In this document: piece by piece, positions 25,795-36,865 of the stretch
Layout: the number at the start of each line of letters is the position of its first letter
Position numbering within the stretch: the first letter of the stretch is position 1
Origin: Duganella sp. CF458
Lineage (GTDB): Bacteria > Pseudomonadota > Gammaproteobacteria > Burkholderiales > Burkholderiaceae_D
Assembly: GCF_900113115.1 (NCBI RefSeq)
Contig: NZ_FOOF01000008.1
Coordinates: 186,001-250,000 of the forward strand
Direction of reading: 5' to 3'
Length of the DNA: 64,000 nucleotides
Made by a program: the position numbers and the translations under genes
Notes under the pieces: model-generated
Told to the model about the DNA's origin: nothing
The model's database searches: none
The model's input: the letters and a program-made list of their open reading frames with translations, nothing else

Positions 25795-26783
25795 TAGAAA
25801 AAGAAACGGCACGACCCGCGCCGGCGATCCTGTACGTCGACGACGAGGCGACCGCCCTCAAATATTTCCAGCGCGCCCTGGGCGCGCTGGCGCCCGTCTA
25901 CGTGGCCGAGTCGGTGGAGGAGGGCAAGCGCATGCTCGACGAGCACGCCGATGACATCGCGGTGCTGGTGTCCGACCAGCGCATGCCTGGCGCCTACGGC
26001 AACGAGTTGCTGTTCTATGCCTGGGACCGTTACCCGCACATCGTGCGTATCCTGACCACCGCCTACTCCGAGCTGGAACACACGGTGGACGCGGTCAACC
26101 AGGGCCAGATCCACCGCTACATCCAGAAGCCCTGGGATATCGCCGCGCTGCGCATGGAATTGAAACAGGCGCTGGCCCTGGCCAAGCTGCAGAAAGAGCA
26201 TTCGCAACTGCTGCGCGAAAAGCTGCTGGTGCGCCAGAAGCAGGCCGTGGCCAGCCGCATCGGCACCCTGTACACGCTGGCGGCCAGCCTGTCGGCCGGC
26301 CCGTCGTTCGTGCCGGTGGAGAGCTACCTGGCCGGCGCGCTCAGCGCCGGCATGACGCCGCCGGAGCCGGACTGGCTGATGCTGGACCACTCCGACCTGA
26401 TCAGCTCGGAAGCCTTCCGCAGCGCCGCGTTCGGCTGCGCCGTGCGCGACCACCTGCAACAGCTGGAGCAGCGCTATGCCGACGCCGACCCGGCGCACGC
26501 CTTCGCGCTGCTGGCGGAAGCCTTCGGCCCGACCTTCCGCGCGGTCGATGCCGGCCACGCGCTGTTCCTGCAGGCGTCCCAGCTCACCGAGTTCCTGGAA
26601 ACCCCAACCAGCGCGGCGGTGTCGTCGCAGCACGCGTTCTGGCTGGCCTGCCTGCTGTGGCTGGGCAAGCGCGGCGCGGCGCTGCACATGGCCAGCAATG
26701 TGCTGGGCGTGGAATGCCGCCTGGTGCAGGCCGACGCCGCCCTGACCCCGTCGCAACTGGCGGCCTGGGTCGAGCAGTTCTGA
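25791..26783 (+). CDS. phcQ: PhcQ-like response regulator
   Basis: A 330-residue protein. Residues 10-130 are a receiver (DDE at 17-19, phospho-acceptor Asp62 in VSDQRMPG, Lys near 112 in IQKPWD). A long helix (residues 130-175) leads to a C-terminal domain of unknown type with no recognised DNA-binding or enzymatic motif. AGAAGGA stands upstream of the ATG, which also overlaps the phcR stop. In Ralstonia PhcQ is the second regulator of the phc relay. A candidate hairpin follows about 20 bases after the stop. Confidence 0.75.
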   Translation: MIEKETARPAPAILYVDDEATALKYFQRALGALAPVYVAESVEEGKRMLDEHADDIAVLVSDQRMPGAYGNELLFYAWDRYPHIVRILTTAYSELEHTVDAVNQGQIHRYIQKPWDIAALRMELKQALALAKLQKEHSQLLREKLLVRQKQAVASRIGTLYTLAASLSAGPSFVPVESYLAGALSAGMTPPEPDWLMLDHSDLISSEAFRSAAFGCAVRDHLQQLEQRYADADPAHAFALLAEAFGPTFRAVDAGHALFLQASQLTEFLETPTSAAVSSQHAFWLACLLWLGKRGAALHMASNVLGVECRLVQADAALTPSQLAAWVEQF

Positions 26784-27084
26784 TCAGCGCCGCGCCTGGG
26801 CGCGCTGCGGCGCAGCGCGTTGCTGGTCGTCCCGCTGCGCCCCACTGGTGCGATGCCGGCCGACTCGGCGTGGCTGCCGGCCAGCTGTTGTACCGTATCC
26901 ACAGTGCGCAGCAGTTCGGCCGCTTGCTGTCCGGTGCGCGCCGACAGGTCCCGCTTGCCGCCGGCGATCGCATGCGGTCGCGGCTGGCCTGCAGGCTGCG
27001 GCGGCCGGCCTTTGCGTGCGCTGTGCCGGTCCAAGCTTGGCTAGCATACGGGTTTGCAGATTCTTGGAAACCAGGAGGCCTAGC
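26784..27084. other. 301-base stretch without a supported gene
   Basis: The gap after phcQ holds a perfect 8-bp hairpin (CGCGCTGC at 26801-26808, loop GGC, complement at 26812-26819) without a T-run, so at best a weak or Rho-assisted terminator. Open frames exist on both strands but look like high-G+C artefacts with runs of Arg, Ala and Pro. The last bases carry the AGGAGG ribosome site of the next small gene. Confidence 0.5.
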
Positions 27085-27267
27085 ATGCCAAAAGGAGCCA
27101 GCCAGAAACGCGAGCGCGAGTTCAAGGAACTCAAGCACGAGTTTAAGGAAGAACACCGCTATCCCGGGCGCGAAGAGGAAGTCGCGGCCCGCATCGTGAA
27201 CAAGCAGCGGCGCGAACACGGTGAAACCAAGGCGCAGAAGTCGCGCGCCGGACGTAAAGTGCATTAA
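27085..27267 (+). CDS. Small highly charged conserved protein (60 aa)
   Basis: ATG 27085 has an excellent AGGAGG six bases upstream. The product is a very hydrophilic, Lys/Arg/Glu-rich helical chain starting MPKGASQKREREF and containing EEVAARIVNKQRRE. Short proteins of this look are widespread in betaproteobacteria and are often labelled plasmid stabilization protein, without good evidence. It may be a stress or nucleic-acid-associated protein. No membrane or signal segment is present. Confidence 0.7.
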   Translation: MPKGASQKREREFKELKHEFKEEHRYPGREEEVAARIVNKQRREHGETKAQKSRAGRKVH

Positions 27268-27318
27268 TGAAGGCGCTTTAAACAAGACTTTCTGGCAACT
27301 TTTCGCGGGAGAGTCGGT

Positions 27319-27324
27319 TATACT
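27319..27324 (+). promoter_or_regulatory. -10 element upstream of the hybrid kinase gene
   Basis: TATACT lies 27 bases before the ATG at 27351, and GGAG just ahead of the ATG gives a ribosome site. No convincing -35 is seen. A short imperfect hairpin (GCTTCGG-AGAA-CCGGAGC) covers part of the leader. Confidence 0.35.
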
Positions 27325-27350
27325 CGGGGCTTCGGAGAACCGGAGCTGCC

Positions 27351-30300
27351 ATGCCAGACCAAGCCTTGCCCGAACGTCCCTCCTTGCGACACAGGATTGG
27401 CCCGGCGGGCCTGGGCACGGTGCTGGCCGGACTGCTGGCGATCGCGGTTCTATTGCTGACTTTGCTGGCTGCCGCCTTGCTGGGCTGGCGCACCGCGGAA
27501 GAACTCAAGCACAGCATCGGCCAGGGCCTGGCGCAGCGGGCGGCCGACAGCGCCGACCAGCTCGATGCCGCCATGTTCGAGCGTTACCGCGAAGTGCAAC
27601 TGCTGGCGCGCCGCGCCGGCGCCACTGGCGCGCAGGGCGTGGCGCAACGGCGCCACTTGCTGGAAGACCTGCAGCGCACCTATCCCTTGTATGCCTGGCT
27701 TGGCCTGGCCGATGCGGCCGGCAGGGTCACCACCGCCGCCGGCGGCGTGCTGGAAGGCGCCGACGTCTCGCAGCAGCCCTGGTGGAGCCAAGCGCCGAGC
27801 GGGGTGTATGTGCACGATGTGCATGCCGATCCGCTGCTGGGGCGGCAACTGCCGTCGAATGGCAGTCGCGCGCTGCGGGTGATCGACCTGGCATTCCCTT
27901 ACTATGACGGCACCAGCCGCCCGGCCGGCGTGCTGGGCGTGCAGCTGCACTGGAACTGGGTGCGCGAACTGCTGGGCGAAAACATGCTGGTGCTGTCGCA
28001 CGCCGGCAAGGTGCTGGCAGGGCCGGACGGCTTGCTGGAGCAGTCTTTGCCCAGCGGCGCCCTGGCGCAAGCGCGCCTGCAGCATGCCGGCTATGTGGAA
28101 GAGCGCTGGCCCGATGGCCGCCATTACCTGGTGGGGTATGGCCGCACGCGCGGCTACGACGGCTATCCGGGCCTGGGCTGGACGGTGCTGGTGCGGCAGG
28201 ATGCCGACGGCGCCCTGGCCGGGGTGCGCCGGCTGCAGGCCGGCGTCGCGCTGGGCGGCATGGCGCTGGCGGTGCTGTTTGCGTTGCTGGGCTGGCGCAC
28301 CGCGCGCGCCCTGCTGCAGCCGGTGCAGCAAGCGGCCGGCGCCCTGCGCGCCGTGCAGCAGGGCACGGCGCGCGCCGTGCCGCCCCTGGCCGGCAGCTTC
28401 CGCGAGCTGGAGACCCTGCGCGACGCCTGCAACGGCGCGCTGCGGCACCAGCACGAGCAGGCGCAGCAGCTGGCGCAGCAGCAGGCCGGCCTGCAGGCGC
28501 AGCTTGACCAGCGCGCAGCGGAACTGGCGCTGGCGCGCGAGCGCGGGCGCACGGTCGAATTGCGCATGCGGGCCATGCTGGAAGCGACCCAGGAAGCCTT
28601 CATCGGCTTGACCGAGGACGGCATCGTCACCGACTGGAACGAGCGCGCCGGCGCGATCTTCGGCTGGCAGCGTACCGAAGCGCTGGGCAAGCCGGTCGAG
28701 CAACTCTTGCAGGCCAGTGCCGGCCTGCTGGCCAGCCTGGGCGACGGCAGCGTTGGCCAGCCGGTGGCGCTGACCGGCTGGCGCCGCGATGGCGCGCGCT
28801 TTGACGCCGAACTGACGCTGGCGCGGCACGGGGTCGATGGGGCACTGGCGTATGCGGTGTTCGTGACCGACGCCACCGAGAGCCGGCGCAGCGAAGAGGC
28901 GGCCGCCGAACAGCTGTCGGCCCTGGCCAGCGCGCAACTGGAACTGGCGGACAAGGAGCGCTTCCTGCGCACGGTGGCCGACCACAATCCGGCGGCCATC
29001 GGCTACGTCGACCAGGATGAGATCTTCCGCTTTGCCAACCGCAGCTACCAGACCCTGCTCGGGATCGACCCGGCCGGCATGATCGGGCGCAGCATGCAGG
29101 AGGTGCTGGGCGAGCTGCTGTACCGGCAGATCGGGCCGCAGGTGACGGCGGCGCTGCGCGGCGAACGCGTCCACTTCGAAACCGACACCGAGCGCGCCGG
29201 CTGGCAGCGCCATTTCATGACCGACTACATCCCCGACACCGACGTGCAAGGGGAAGTCTGCGGCTTCCACATTGTGGCGCTCGACATCACGGCGCGCAAG
29301 AAGGCGGAACTGCAGCAGCAGGAAGCCAGCCGCGCCAAGAGTGCTTTCCTGGCCAATATGAGCCACGAGATCCGCACCCCGATGAATGCGGTGCTGGGCA
29401 TCGGGCAACTGCTGGAGCGCACGCCGCTCAGCGCCGAGCAGCAGGAATACGTGCGCCTGATCCGCGCCTCCGGCAGCGCCTTGCTGGCCCTGGTCAACGA
29501 TATTCTCGACCTGTCCAAGATCGAGGCCGGCAAGCTGACCGTGGTGGCGGCGCCGTTCCAGCTCGACGAGCTGGCCGAAGCGGTGGCCGCGGCCATGCAG
29601 TCGGCCAGCGTCGGCAAGCGCCTCGACCTGCTGCTGACGCAGGACCCGCAGCTGCCGCACAGCCTGGTGGGCGACCTGCAGCGGCTGCGCCAGGTGGCCT
29701 TGAACCTGGTCGGCAATGCCATCAAGTTCACCGCCGAGGGCGAGGTGCGGGTGCATCTCGGCAGCAGTGCGCCCGGCAGTGCGATGGACATCCTGCAGCT
29801 GGTGGTAAGCGACAGCGGCATCGGCATGAGCGACGAACAACTGGGGCGCCTGTTCAATCCCTTCGAGCAGGCCGACACCTCCACCTCGCGCCGCTTTGGC
29901 GGCACCGGGCTGGGCCTGTCGATTTCGCGGCAACTGGTGCAGCTGATGGGCGGCACCATCACGGTCAGCAGCGAAGCCGGGCGCGGCAGCGAGTTCGTGG
30001 TGTCGGTGCCGCTACAAGCGGCGCGGCGCCCGCGCGTGGACGGGCCCGATGCCGGCGCGCTGGCCGGCCTGCGGGTCCTGCTGGTGGACGACCACGTGCC
30101 GACGCTGCATTACCTGGAGGCGCAGTTGCGCAGTTGGGGCTGCGTGGTCGCAGCGCATGCGGCAGCGCCGGCTGCCGCTGCCGCCAACTGGGAGGTGGCC
30201 CTGGTCGACTCGGTGCTGCTCGATGCGCAAGGCTGCGCGCCGTACCAGGGTATGTGCCTGGTCGGCCTGAACCGCAGCCTGGACCGCAAGTCGCTGCCGG

Positions 30301-31463
30301 CCGAAGCGGCGGCGCTGGCCAAGCCGGTGCTGCCTGCGGCCATGCGCTTGCTGCTGCAAGGCTTGCGCCAGCAGGGCGCCGCGGCGCAGGCGGCGCCGGA
30401 AGCGGCGCCGGTGGTGGTGTATGCCGATGTGTTGCGCGGGGCCCGCATCCTGCTGGTGGAAGACAACCCGACCAACCAGGTGGTGGCGCGCGGCGTGCTC
30501 GAGCCAACCGGCGCGCTGGTGACGGTGGCCGAGCATGGCCAGCAGGCGGTCGACCTGCTGCGCGCCGGGCCGGGTGCTTTCGACCTGGTCCTGATGGACG
30601 TGCAGATGCCGGTGATGGATGGTTTCGAGGCGACCCGTATCCTGCGCCAGCAAATGGGCCTGCGCTTGCCGATCCTGGCGATGAGCGCCGGCGTGCTCGA
30701 TACCGAGCAGGCCAGGTGCCAGGAGTGCGGCATGGACGGTTTCATCCCCAAGCCGGTCGATTACACCCAGATGCTGGCCACCATCGCAGCCCACCTGGCA
30801 GGCGCGCCGCCGCAGGCAGCCGTGCCCGCCGCCGCTGCGTCGCCGGAGCTGCAGGCAGACGCCGGCGACGCCGACCAGCAACCCGGGGTGTTTTCGATCC
30901 GCAAGCTGCTGTCGGTGATCGGGCAGGGCCCGCAACGCCAGAATATCGTGTCGCTGGTCGAGCGCGTGGTGCGCCAGTCGCAGGGCGATCTCGATACCGC
31001 GCGCGCGCGCTGGCAAGGCGGCGATGCGGCCGGCGCGGCGGCGGCGCTGCACGCCCTGCGCGGCGGCGTCGGCAGCCTGGGGGCGAGCCACTTCGCCGAC
31101 GCCACGCTGGCGGCCGAACAGGCCCTGCGCAGCGCCGACGCCGCCGCAGTCGGCGCCCAGTTCGAGCTGGCGCAACAAGCGCTGTCGGCGACGCTGCAGG
31201 CCGGCGCGCACTGGCTGCAGCTGGAGCGGCCGGCGCCGGCGGCCGCCGTGCAGCAGGGTCTGCAGGCGGCCATGGATACCCTGGTCGACATGCTGCGGCG
31301 GCAGGATCTCGATGCGCTGGAACAGTTCCGCCAGCTGCGCCCGCAACTGGCCAGCCAGCGCGGCGACCATGCCGCGGCCCAGTTGGAAACCGCCATCGAA
31401 GCGCTGGACTTCGGTACCGCGCTGGACGTCTTGAGTGAGGAAGCATGGAAAGCACCATCCTGA
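27351..31463 (+). CDS. Hybrid sensor histidine kinase: Cache-PAS-PAS-HisKA-HATPase-REC-REC-HPt
   Basis: A 1370-residue phosphorelay protein. Two membrane helices (residues about 22-45 and 297-317) flank a periplasmic Cache-like domain. A Gln/Ala-rich coiled coil (345-405) is followed by PAS domains at about 405-515 and 535-650. The kinase core has SHEIRTPMNAVLG (His672), SGIGMSDEQLGRLFNPFEQ and FGGTGLGLSIS. A shortened receiver (about 900-1005) keeps VDD, an Asp in ALVDSVLL and a Lys but lacks the switch Thr/Ser. The second receiver has LLVEDN and Asp1083 in LMDVQMPVMDG. The HPt domain has His1234 in LHALRGGVGSLGA. Its last 19 bases overlap the following cyclase gene. Confidence 0.9.
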   Translation: MPDQALPERPSLRHRIGPAGLGTVLAGLLAIAVLLLTLLAAALLGWRTAEELKHSIGQGLAQRAADSADQLDAAMFERYREVQLLARRAGATGAQGVAQRRHLLEDLQRTYPLYAWLGLADAAGRVTTAAGGVLEGADVSQQPWWSQAPSGVYVHDVHADPLLGRQLPSNGSRALRVIDLAFPYYDGTSRPAGVLGVQLHWNWVRELLGENMLVLSHAGKVLAGPDGLLEQSLPSGALAQARLQHAGYVEERWPDGRHYLVGYGRTRGYDGYPGLGWTVLVRQDADGALAGVRRLQAGVALGGMALAVLFALLGWRTARALLQPVQQAAGALRAVQQGTARAVPPLAGSFRELETLRDACNGALRHQHEQAQQLAQQQAGLQAQLDQRAAELALARERGRTVELRMRAMLEATQEAFIGLTEDGIVTDWNERAGAIFGWQRTEALGKPVEQLLQASAGLLASLGDGSVGQPVALTGWRRDGARFDAELTLARHGVDGALAYAVFVTDATESRRSEEAAAEQLSALASAQLELADKERFLRTVADHNPAAIGYVDQDEIFRFANRSYQTLLGIDPAGMIGRSMQEVLGELLYRQIGPQVTAALRGERVHFETDTERAGWQRHFMTDYIPDTDVQGEVCGFHIVALDITARKKAELQQQEASRAKSAFLANMSHEIRTPMNAVLGIGQLLERTPLSAEQQEYVRLIRASGSALLALVNDILDLSKIEAGKLTVVAAPFQLDELAEAVAAAMQSASVGKRLDLLLTQDPQLPHSLVGDLQRLRQVALNLVGNAIKFTAEGEVRVHLGSSAPGSAMDILQLVVSDSGIGMSDEQLGRLFNPFEQADTSTSRRFGGTGLGLSISRQLVQLMGGTITVSSEAGRGSEFVVSVPLQAARRPRVDGPDAGALAGLRVLLVDDHVPTLHYLEAQLRSWGCVVAAHAAAPAAAAANWEVALVDSVLLDAQGCAPYQGMCLVGLNRSLDRKSLPAEAAALAKPVLPAAMRLLLQGLRQQGAAAQAAPEAAPVVVYADVLRGARILLVEDNPTNQVVARGVLEPTGALVTVAEHGQQAVDLLRAGPGAFDLVLMDVQMPVMDGFEATRILRQQMGLRLPILAMSAGVLDTEQARCQECGMDGFIPKPVDYTQMLATIAAHLAGAPPQAAVPAAAASPELQADAGDADQQPGVFSIRKLLSVIGQGPQRQNIVSLVERVVRQSQGDLDTARARWQGGDAAGAAAALHALRGGVGSLGASHFADATLAAEQALRSADAAAVGAQFELAQQALSATLQAGAHWLQLERPAPAAAVQQGLQAAMDTLVDMLRRQDLDALEQFRQLRPQLASQRGDHAAAQLETAIEALDFGTALDVLSEEAWKAPS

Positions 31464-32348
31464 TCATCGACGACAACCCCGACACCATCCGCCTGATGAG
31501 CGCCATGTTGCGCGAGCAGGCGCGCGTGCTGTTCGCCACCAACGGCATGGCGGGGCTGGAGATCGCACGGGCCCAGCGCCCGCAACTGATCCTGCTCGAC
31601 CTGCAGATGAAGAGCATGGACGGCTTTGCCGTCTGCGAACGGATCATGGCCGATCCGGACCTGCGCCATTGCCCGGTGATCTTCGTGACCGCCAGCAGCG
31701 GCGTGGAAAGTGAAATCGCCTGCCTCGACGCCGGGGCGGTGGACTTCATCACCAAGCCGCTCAGCGGCCCGGTGGTGCAGGCCAGGGTGCGCACCCATTT
31801 GCGCCTGCAGGCGGCGCTGGCCAGCCTCGACACGCTGGCGCACAAGGATGGCCTGACCGGCTTGCACAACCGGCGCTATTTCGACGAGCAGATCGCGCTC
31901 GAAGTGGCGCGCCACCGGCGCCAGGGCGCGGCCTTGGGCGTGGCGCTGGTCGACGTCGACCACTTCAAGCTGTACAACGACCACTACGGCCACCAGATGG
32001 GCGACGAATGCCTGCGCGCGGTGGCGCAAGCACTGGCGCAGTGCACGCGCCGGCCCGGCGAACTGGTGGCGCGCTACGGCGGCGAAGAATTCGTGGTACT
32101 GCTGCCGAATAGCTGCGGCAACAACATGCAGCGTTACGGCGCCTGGCTCTGCCAGCACATGGCGGAACTGCAGCTGCCGCATGCCGCCTCGCCGGTGGCG
32201 CCGCACGTCACCATCAGCGTCGGCTTGTGTTCGCTGGCGCCCGATATGGACGACACGCCGGCCAGGCTGCTGGAAGCGGCCGACAAGGCGCTGTATGAGG
32301 CCAAGCGCGCCGGCCGCAACCGCGCCACGCTGGGCGACGCGGAAAGCG

Positions 32349-32368
<20 letters not shown>
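31445..32368 (+). CDS. Response regulator diguanylate cyclase (REC-GGDEF)
   Basis: A 307-residue cytoplasmic protein with a receiver (IIDDNPDT, Asp in LILLDLQM near residue 53, Lys in ITKPL near 103) joined to a GGDEF domain with RYGGEEF, so it should make c-di-GMP when phosphorylated, as PleD-type enzymes do. The inhibitory site is altered: RPGE stands where RxxD is expected, five residues before GGEEF, so product inhibition may be weak. The start lies inside the hybrid kinase gene, and the kinase HPt domain is the likely phosphate source. Confidence 0.92.
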
Positions 32369-33338
<970 letters not shown>

Positions 33339-33481
33339 TTGGCGGCGGCCCTGTTTGTTGTTCACTGCGTCGGGAACTTGATTGTGCCGCTGCCGCCAGC
33401 GGCAAATGTTGACGAAGCGCAAAGCCGTTTCGTTTCGTGAAACACGCTATAATGTAGGGTTGCCGACCACCGGATTCACCC

Positions 33482-34114
33482 GTGACCTATAGCATTAAGG
33501 AAATTTTCTACACCCTGCAGGGCGAAGGCGCCCATGCGGGGCGACCGGCCGTGTTTTGCCGTTTTTCGGGTTGCAACCTGTGGACGGGCCGCGAGCAGGA
33601 CCGCGCCAGCGCGGTATGCCAGTTCTGCGACACCGACTTCGTCGGTACCGACGGCGAGGGCGGTGGCAAATTCGCCACGCCGCAGGCACTGGCGCAGGCC
33701 ATCGACAGCCAGTGGCCGGCCGGCCATGGCCACAAATACGTGGTGTTCACCGGCGGCGAGCCGCTGTTGCAGCTCGACGCGCCGCTGATCGCGGCGATGC
33801 ACGCGGTGGGCTTTACCATCGCCATCGAAACCAACGGCACCATCGAAGTACCGGCAGGCGTGGACTGGATCTGCGTCAGCCCGAAAATGGGCGCCAAGCT
33901 GGTGGTTGGCAAAGGCAATGAAATCAAGGTCGTGATCCCGCAGAAGGACCAGGACCTGGCCGCCTACGAAGGCCTGGATTTCGAGAATTTCTTCGTGCAG
34001 CCGATGGATGGCCCGCTGGCGGCCTTCAATACCACGCTGGCGATCGAGACCTGCAAGCGCAATCCGAAATGGAAACTGAGCCTGCAAACCCATAAACTGT
34101 TGAACATACCTTAA
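33482..34114 (+). CDS. queE: 7-carboxy-7-deazaguanine synthase QueE
   Basis: A 210-residue radical SAM enzyme converting 6-carboxytetrahydropterin to 7-carboxy-7-deazaguanine on the way to queuosine. The cluster Cys residues are Cys31, Cys46 and Cys49 (CNLW...CQFCDTD), the spacing of the longer QueE type with a 14-residue insert. VVFTGGEPLLQ is the SAM-binding GGE motif. The start is a GTG. queD follows after 14 bases; queC is not in the window. Confidence 0.93.
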   Translation: MTYSIKEIFYTLQGEGAHAGRPAVFCRFSGCNLWTGREQDRASAVCQFCDTDFVGTDGEGGGKFATPQALAQAIDSQWPAGHGHKYVVFTGGEPLLQLDAPLIAAMHAVGFTIAIETNGTIEVPAGVDWICVSPKMGAKLVVGKGNEIKVVIPQKDQDLAAYEGLDFENFFVQPMDGPLAAFNTTLAIETCKRNPKWKLSLQTHKLLNIP

Positions 34115-34128
34115 GTATTGCTGACCCG

Positions 34129-35032
<904 letters not shown>

Positions 35033-35072
35033 GGGTGCGCCACGCACTGCTGTGGCGGTGCTATGCTGGACT

Positions 35073-35969
35073 ATGGCCAGCGTTGATATAAACGGTATTA
35101 CGATTACCTACGAGTCGAGTGGCGACCCGGCCGGACCGGCTGTGCTGCTGAACATGGGGCTGGCCCTGCAACTGATTTCCTGGCCCGGTGAGTTCGTCGA
35201 CGGGCTGGCGCAGCGCGGCTTTCGCGTGATCCGCTACGACAACCGCGATGCCGGCCTGTCTTCCCATTTCGACCACCTGGGCGCGCCCAACCTCTGGCTG
35301 GCCTACCTGCGCCACCTGTGCGGCTGGCGCCAGAGCGCTCCGTATACCCTGAACGATATGGCCGGCGATGCGCTCGGGCTGCTCGACGCGCTCGGGGTGG
35401 CGGCGGCGCACGTCGTCGGGGTGTCGATGGGCGGCATGGTGTCGCAGATCATGGCGGCGCGCTACCCGGCGCGCACGCTGAGCCTGACCTCCATCATGTC
35501 GAGCAGCGGCCGTCCCGGCCTGCCCGGGCCGACGCCGGCGGCGCGGCGCATCCTGCTGCGGCGCACCGCAAGCGCCCACCATCGCGCGCGCGTGGTGGAG
35601 CAGATGGTCGATACCTTCCGGACCATTGGCAGCCCGGCATTTCCGACGCCGGAACACTTGCTGCGCCAGATGGCCGGCGAGGCGGTGGCGCGCAATGTCA
35701 ATGGCGACGGGGTGGCGCGGCAACTGGTGGCGATTGCCGCTTCCGGCGACCGCAGCGCGCTGCTGCACAAGATCCGCTGCCCGGCGCTGGTGATCCACGG
35801 CGATGCCGATCCGCTGGTGCCGTGCGCCTGCGGCATCGACACCGCGCGCCAGATCCCGGGCGCGCGGCTGGAGCTGATCGAGGGCATGGGGCACGATATG
35901 CCGCCGGCCTTGGTTGGCAGGCTGCTAACCTTGCTCGATCAACACCTGCGGAGTAATATGGCTGGGTGA
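35073..35969 (+). CDS. Alpha/beta hydrolase
   Basis: A 298-residue hydrolase with nucleophile Ser118 in GVSMGGM, an Asp in HGDADPLVP and a His in GMGHDMPP, a complete triad, and YDNRDAGLS as the oxyanion-side motif. It resembles the 3-oxoadipate enol-lactonase or aclacinomycin methylesterase-like subgroup, but the substrate is unknown. ATG 35073 is chosen; the frame is open 21 bases further upstream. The GTG of ldcA overlaps its stop. Confidence 0.85.
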   Translation: MASVDINGITITYESSGDPAGPAVLLNMGLALQLISWPGEFVDGLAQRGFRVIRYDNRDAGLSSHFDHLGAPNLWLAYLRHLCGWRQSAPYTLNDMAGDALGLLDALGVAAAHVVGVSMGGMVSQIMAARYPARTLSLTSIMSSSGRPGLPGPTPAARRILLRRTASAHHRARVVEQMVDTFRTIGSPAFPTPEHLLRQMAGEAVARNVNGDGVARQLVAIAASGDRSALLHKIRCPALVIHGDADPLVPCACGIDTARQIPGARLELIEGMGHDMPPALVGRLLTLLDQHLRSNMAG

Positions 35970-36865
35970 AAAATATCGGAATTGCCATCGCCGGAACCAG
36001 CGGCTACCCCATCGATGACGCCGCGCTGGCACGCGGTATAGGCCGTCTTGAGGCGCAAGGCTGCATCGTCCACAACTACTATGATCCGGCCCGCAAATTC
36101 CAGCGTTTCGCCGGCACGGATCAGGACCGCCTGGCCCAGCTCAACGCCGCTGCAGCCGATCCGAATTGCCAGGTCGTGATCGCCTTGCGCGGACAGTACG
36201 GCATCAGCCGCATCCTGCCGCATATCGATTTCCGTGCCATGGCCGACAGCGGCAAGCTTTTCGTCGGCTTCAGCGATCTCACGGCTTTCCATATGGGCCT
36301 GTACCAGGCGGCGGGGCGTATCAGTTTCGCCGGGCCGATGAGCGCGGACTTTGTGCGCGAGGAGCCGGTCGCGTACACGCTCAAGCAGTTCTGGGATTGC
36401 CTGCATGGGCCGACGCACTCCGTGCGCGGGGCGGCGCTTGGCAACCCGCAGGTGGACGTGCAGGGCACGCTGTGGGGCGGCAACCTGGCAATGATCAACC
36501 ACTTGATTGGCACGCCATACTGGCCGCACATCGATGGCGGCATCCTGTTCCTGGAGGATATCGGCGAACACCCTTACCGCGTCGAGCGCATGCTGCTGCA
36601 GCTGCATTTTGCCGGGGTGCTGGAGCGGCAGCGCGCCATCGTGCTGGGCGATTTCTCCGGTTACCGATTGTCGCCTCATGATAACGGCTATGACTTCGAT
36701 ACCATGCTGGCCTATATCCGGGGCCTGCTGCCCGTGCCGGTGCTGACCGGGCTGCCGTTCGGACACGGTGAGGAGCGCTGTACTTTGCCATTTGGGGCAC
36801 AGGCGCAGCTCGTTTCCGACGCCGAGGGCTTCGAGCTGACAGTCAGCGGGTACCCAACCCTGTGA
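35966..36865 (+). CDS. ldcA: Muramoyltetrapeptide (LD-) carboxypeptidase, S66 family
   Basis: A 299-residue cytoplasmic serine peptidase that trims the terminal D-Ala from recycled murein tetrapeptides. The nucleophile Ser103 is in FVGFSDLTA, the acid is the Glu in ILFLEDIGE, and the base is the His in GLPFGHGEE. GQYGISRILP is also typical. The GTG start overlaps the upstream stop and the end overlaps the next gene by one base, indicating a three-gene run. Confidence 0.92.
   Translation: MKNIGIAIAGTSGYPIDDAALARGIGRLEAQGCIVHNYYDPARKFQRFAGTDQDRLAQLNAAAADPNCQVVIALRGQYGISRILPHIDFRAMADSGKLFVGFSDLTAFHMGLYQAAGRISFAGPMSADFVREEPVAYTLKQFWDCLHGPTHSVRGAALGNPQVDVQGTLWGGNLAMINHLIGTPYWPHIDGGILFLEDIGEHPYRVERMLLQLHFAGVLERQRAIVLGDFSGYRLSPHDNGYDFDTMLAYIRGLLPVPVLTGLPFGHGEERCTLPFGAQAQLVSDAEGFELTVSGYPTL

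Noticed and set aside
26801..26819. Terminator after phcQ
   Set aside because: The 8-bp hairpin has no T-run and a 3-base loop, so it is noted only as a hairpin in the gap entry.
26474..27034. Minus-strand frame reaching into the gap after phcQ
   Set aside because: It overlaps the phcQ 3' end, lacks a ribosome site and has an Arg/Pro/Ala-rich composition typical of artefacts.
27085..27267. Plasmid stabilization function for the 60-aa charged protein
   Set aside because: That label is inherited from databases; there is no toxin-antitoxin partner, partition gene or other plasmid feature nearby.
33423..33481. PreQ1 riboswitch upstream of queE
   Set aside because: The 59-base leader shows no recognisable preQ1 aptamer hairpin plus A-rich tail.
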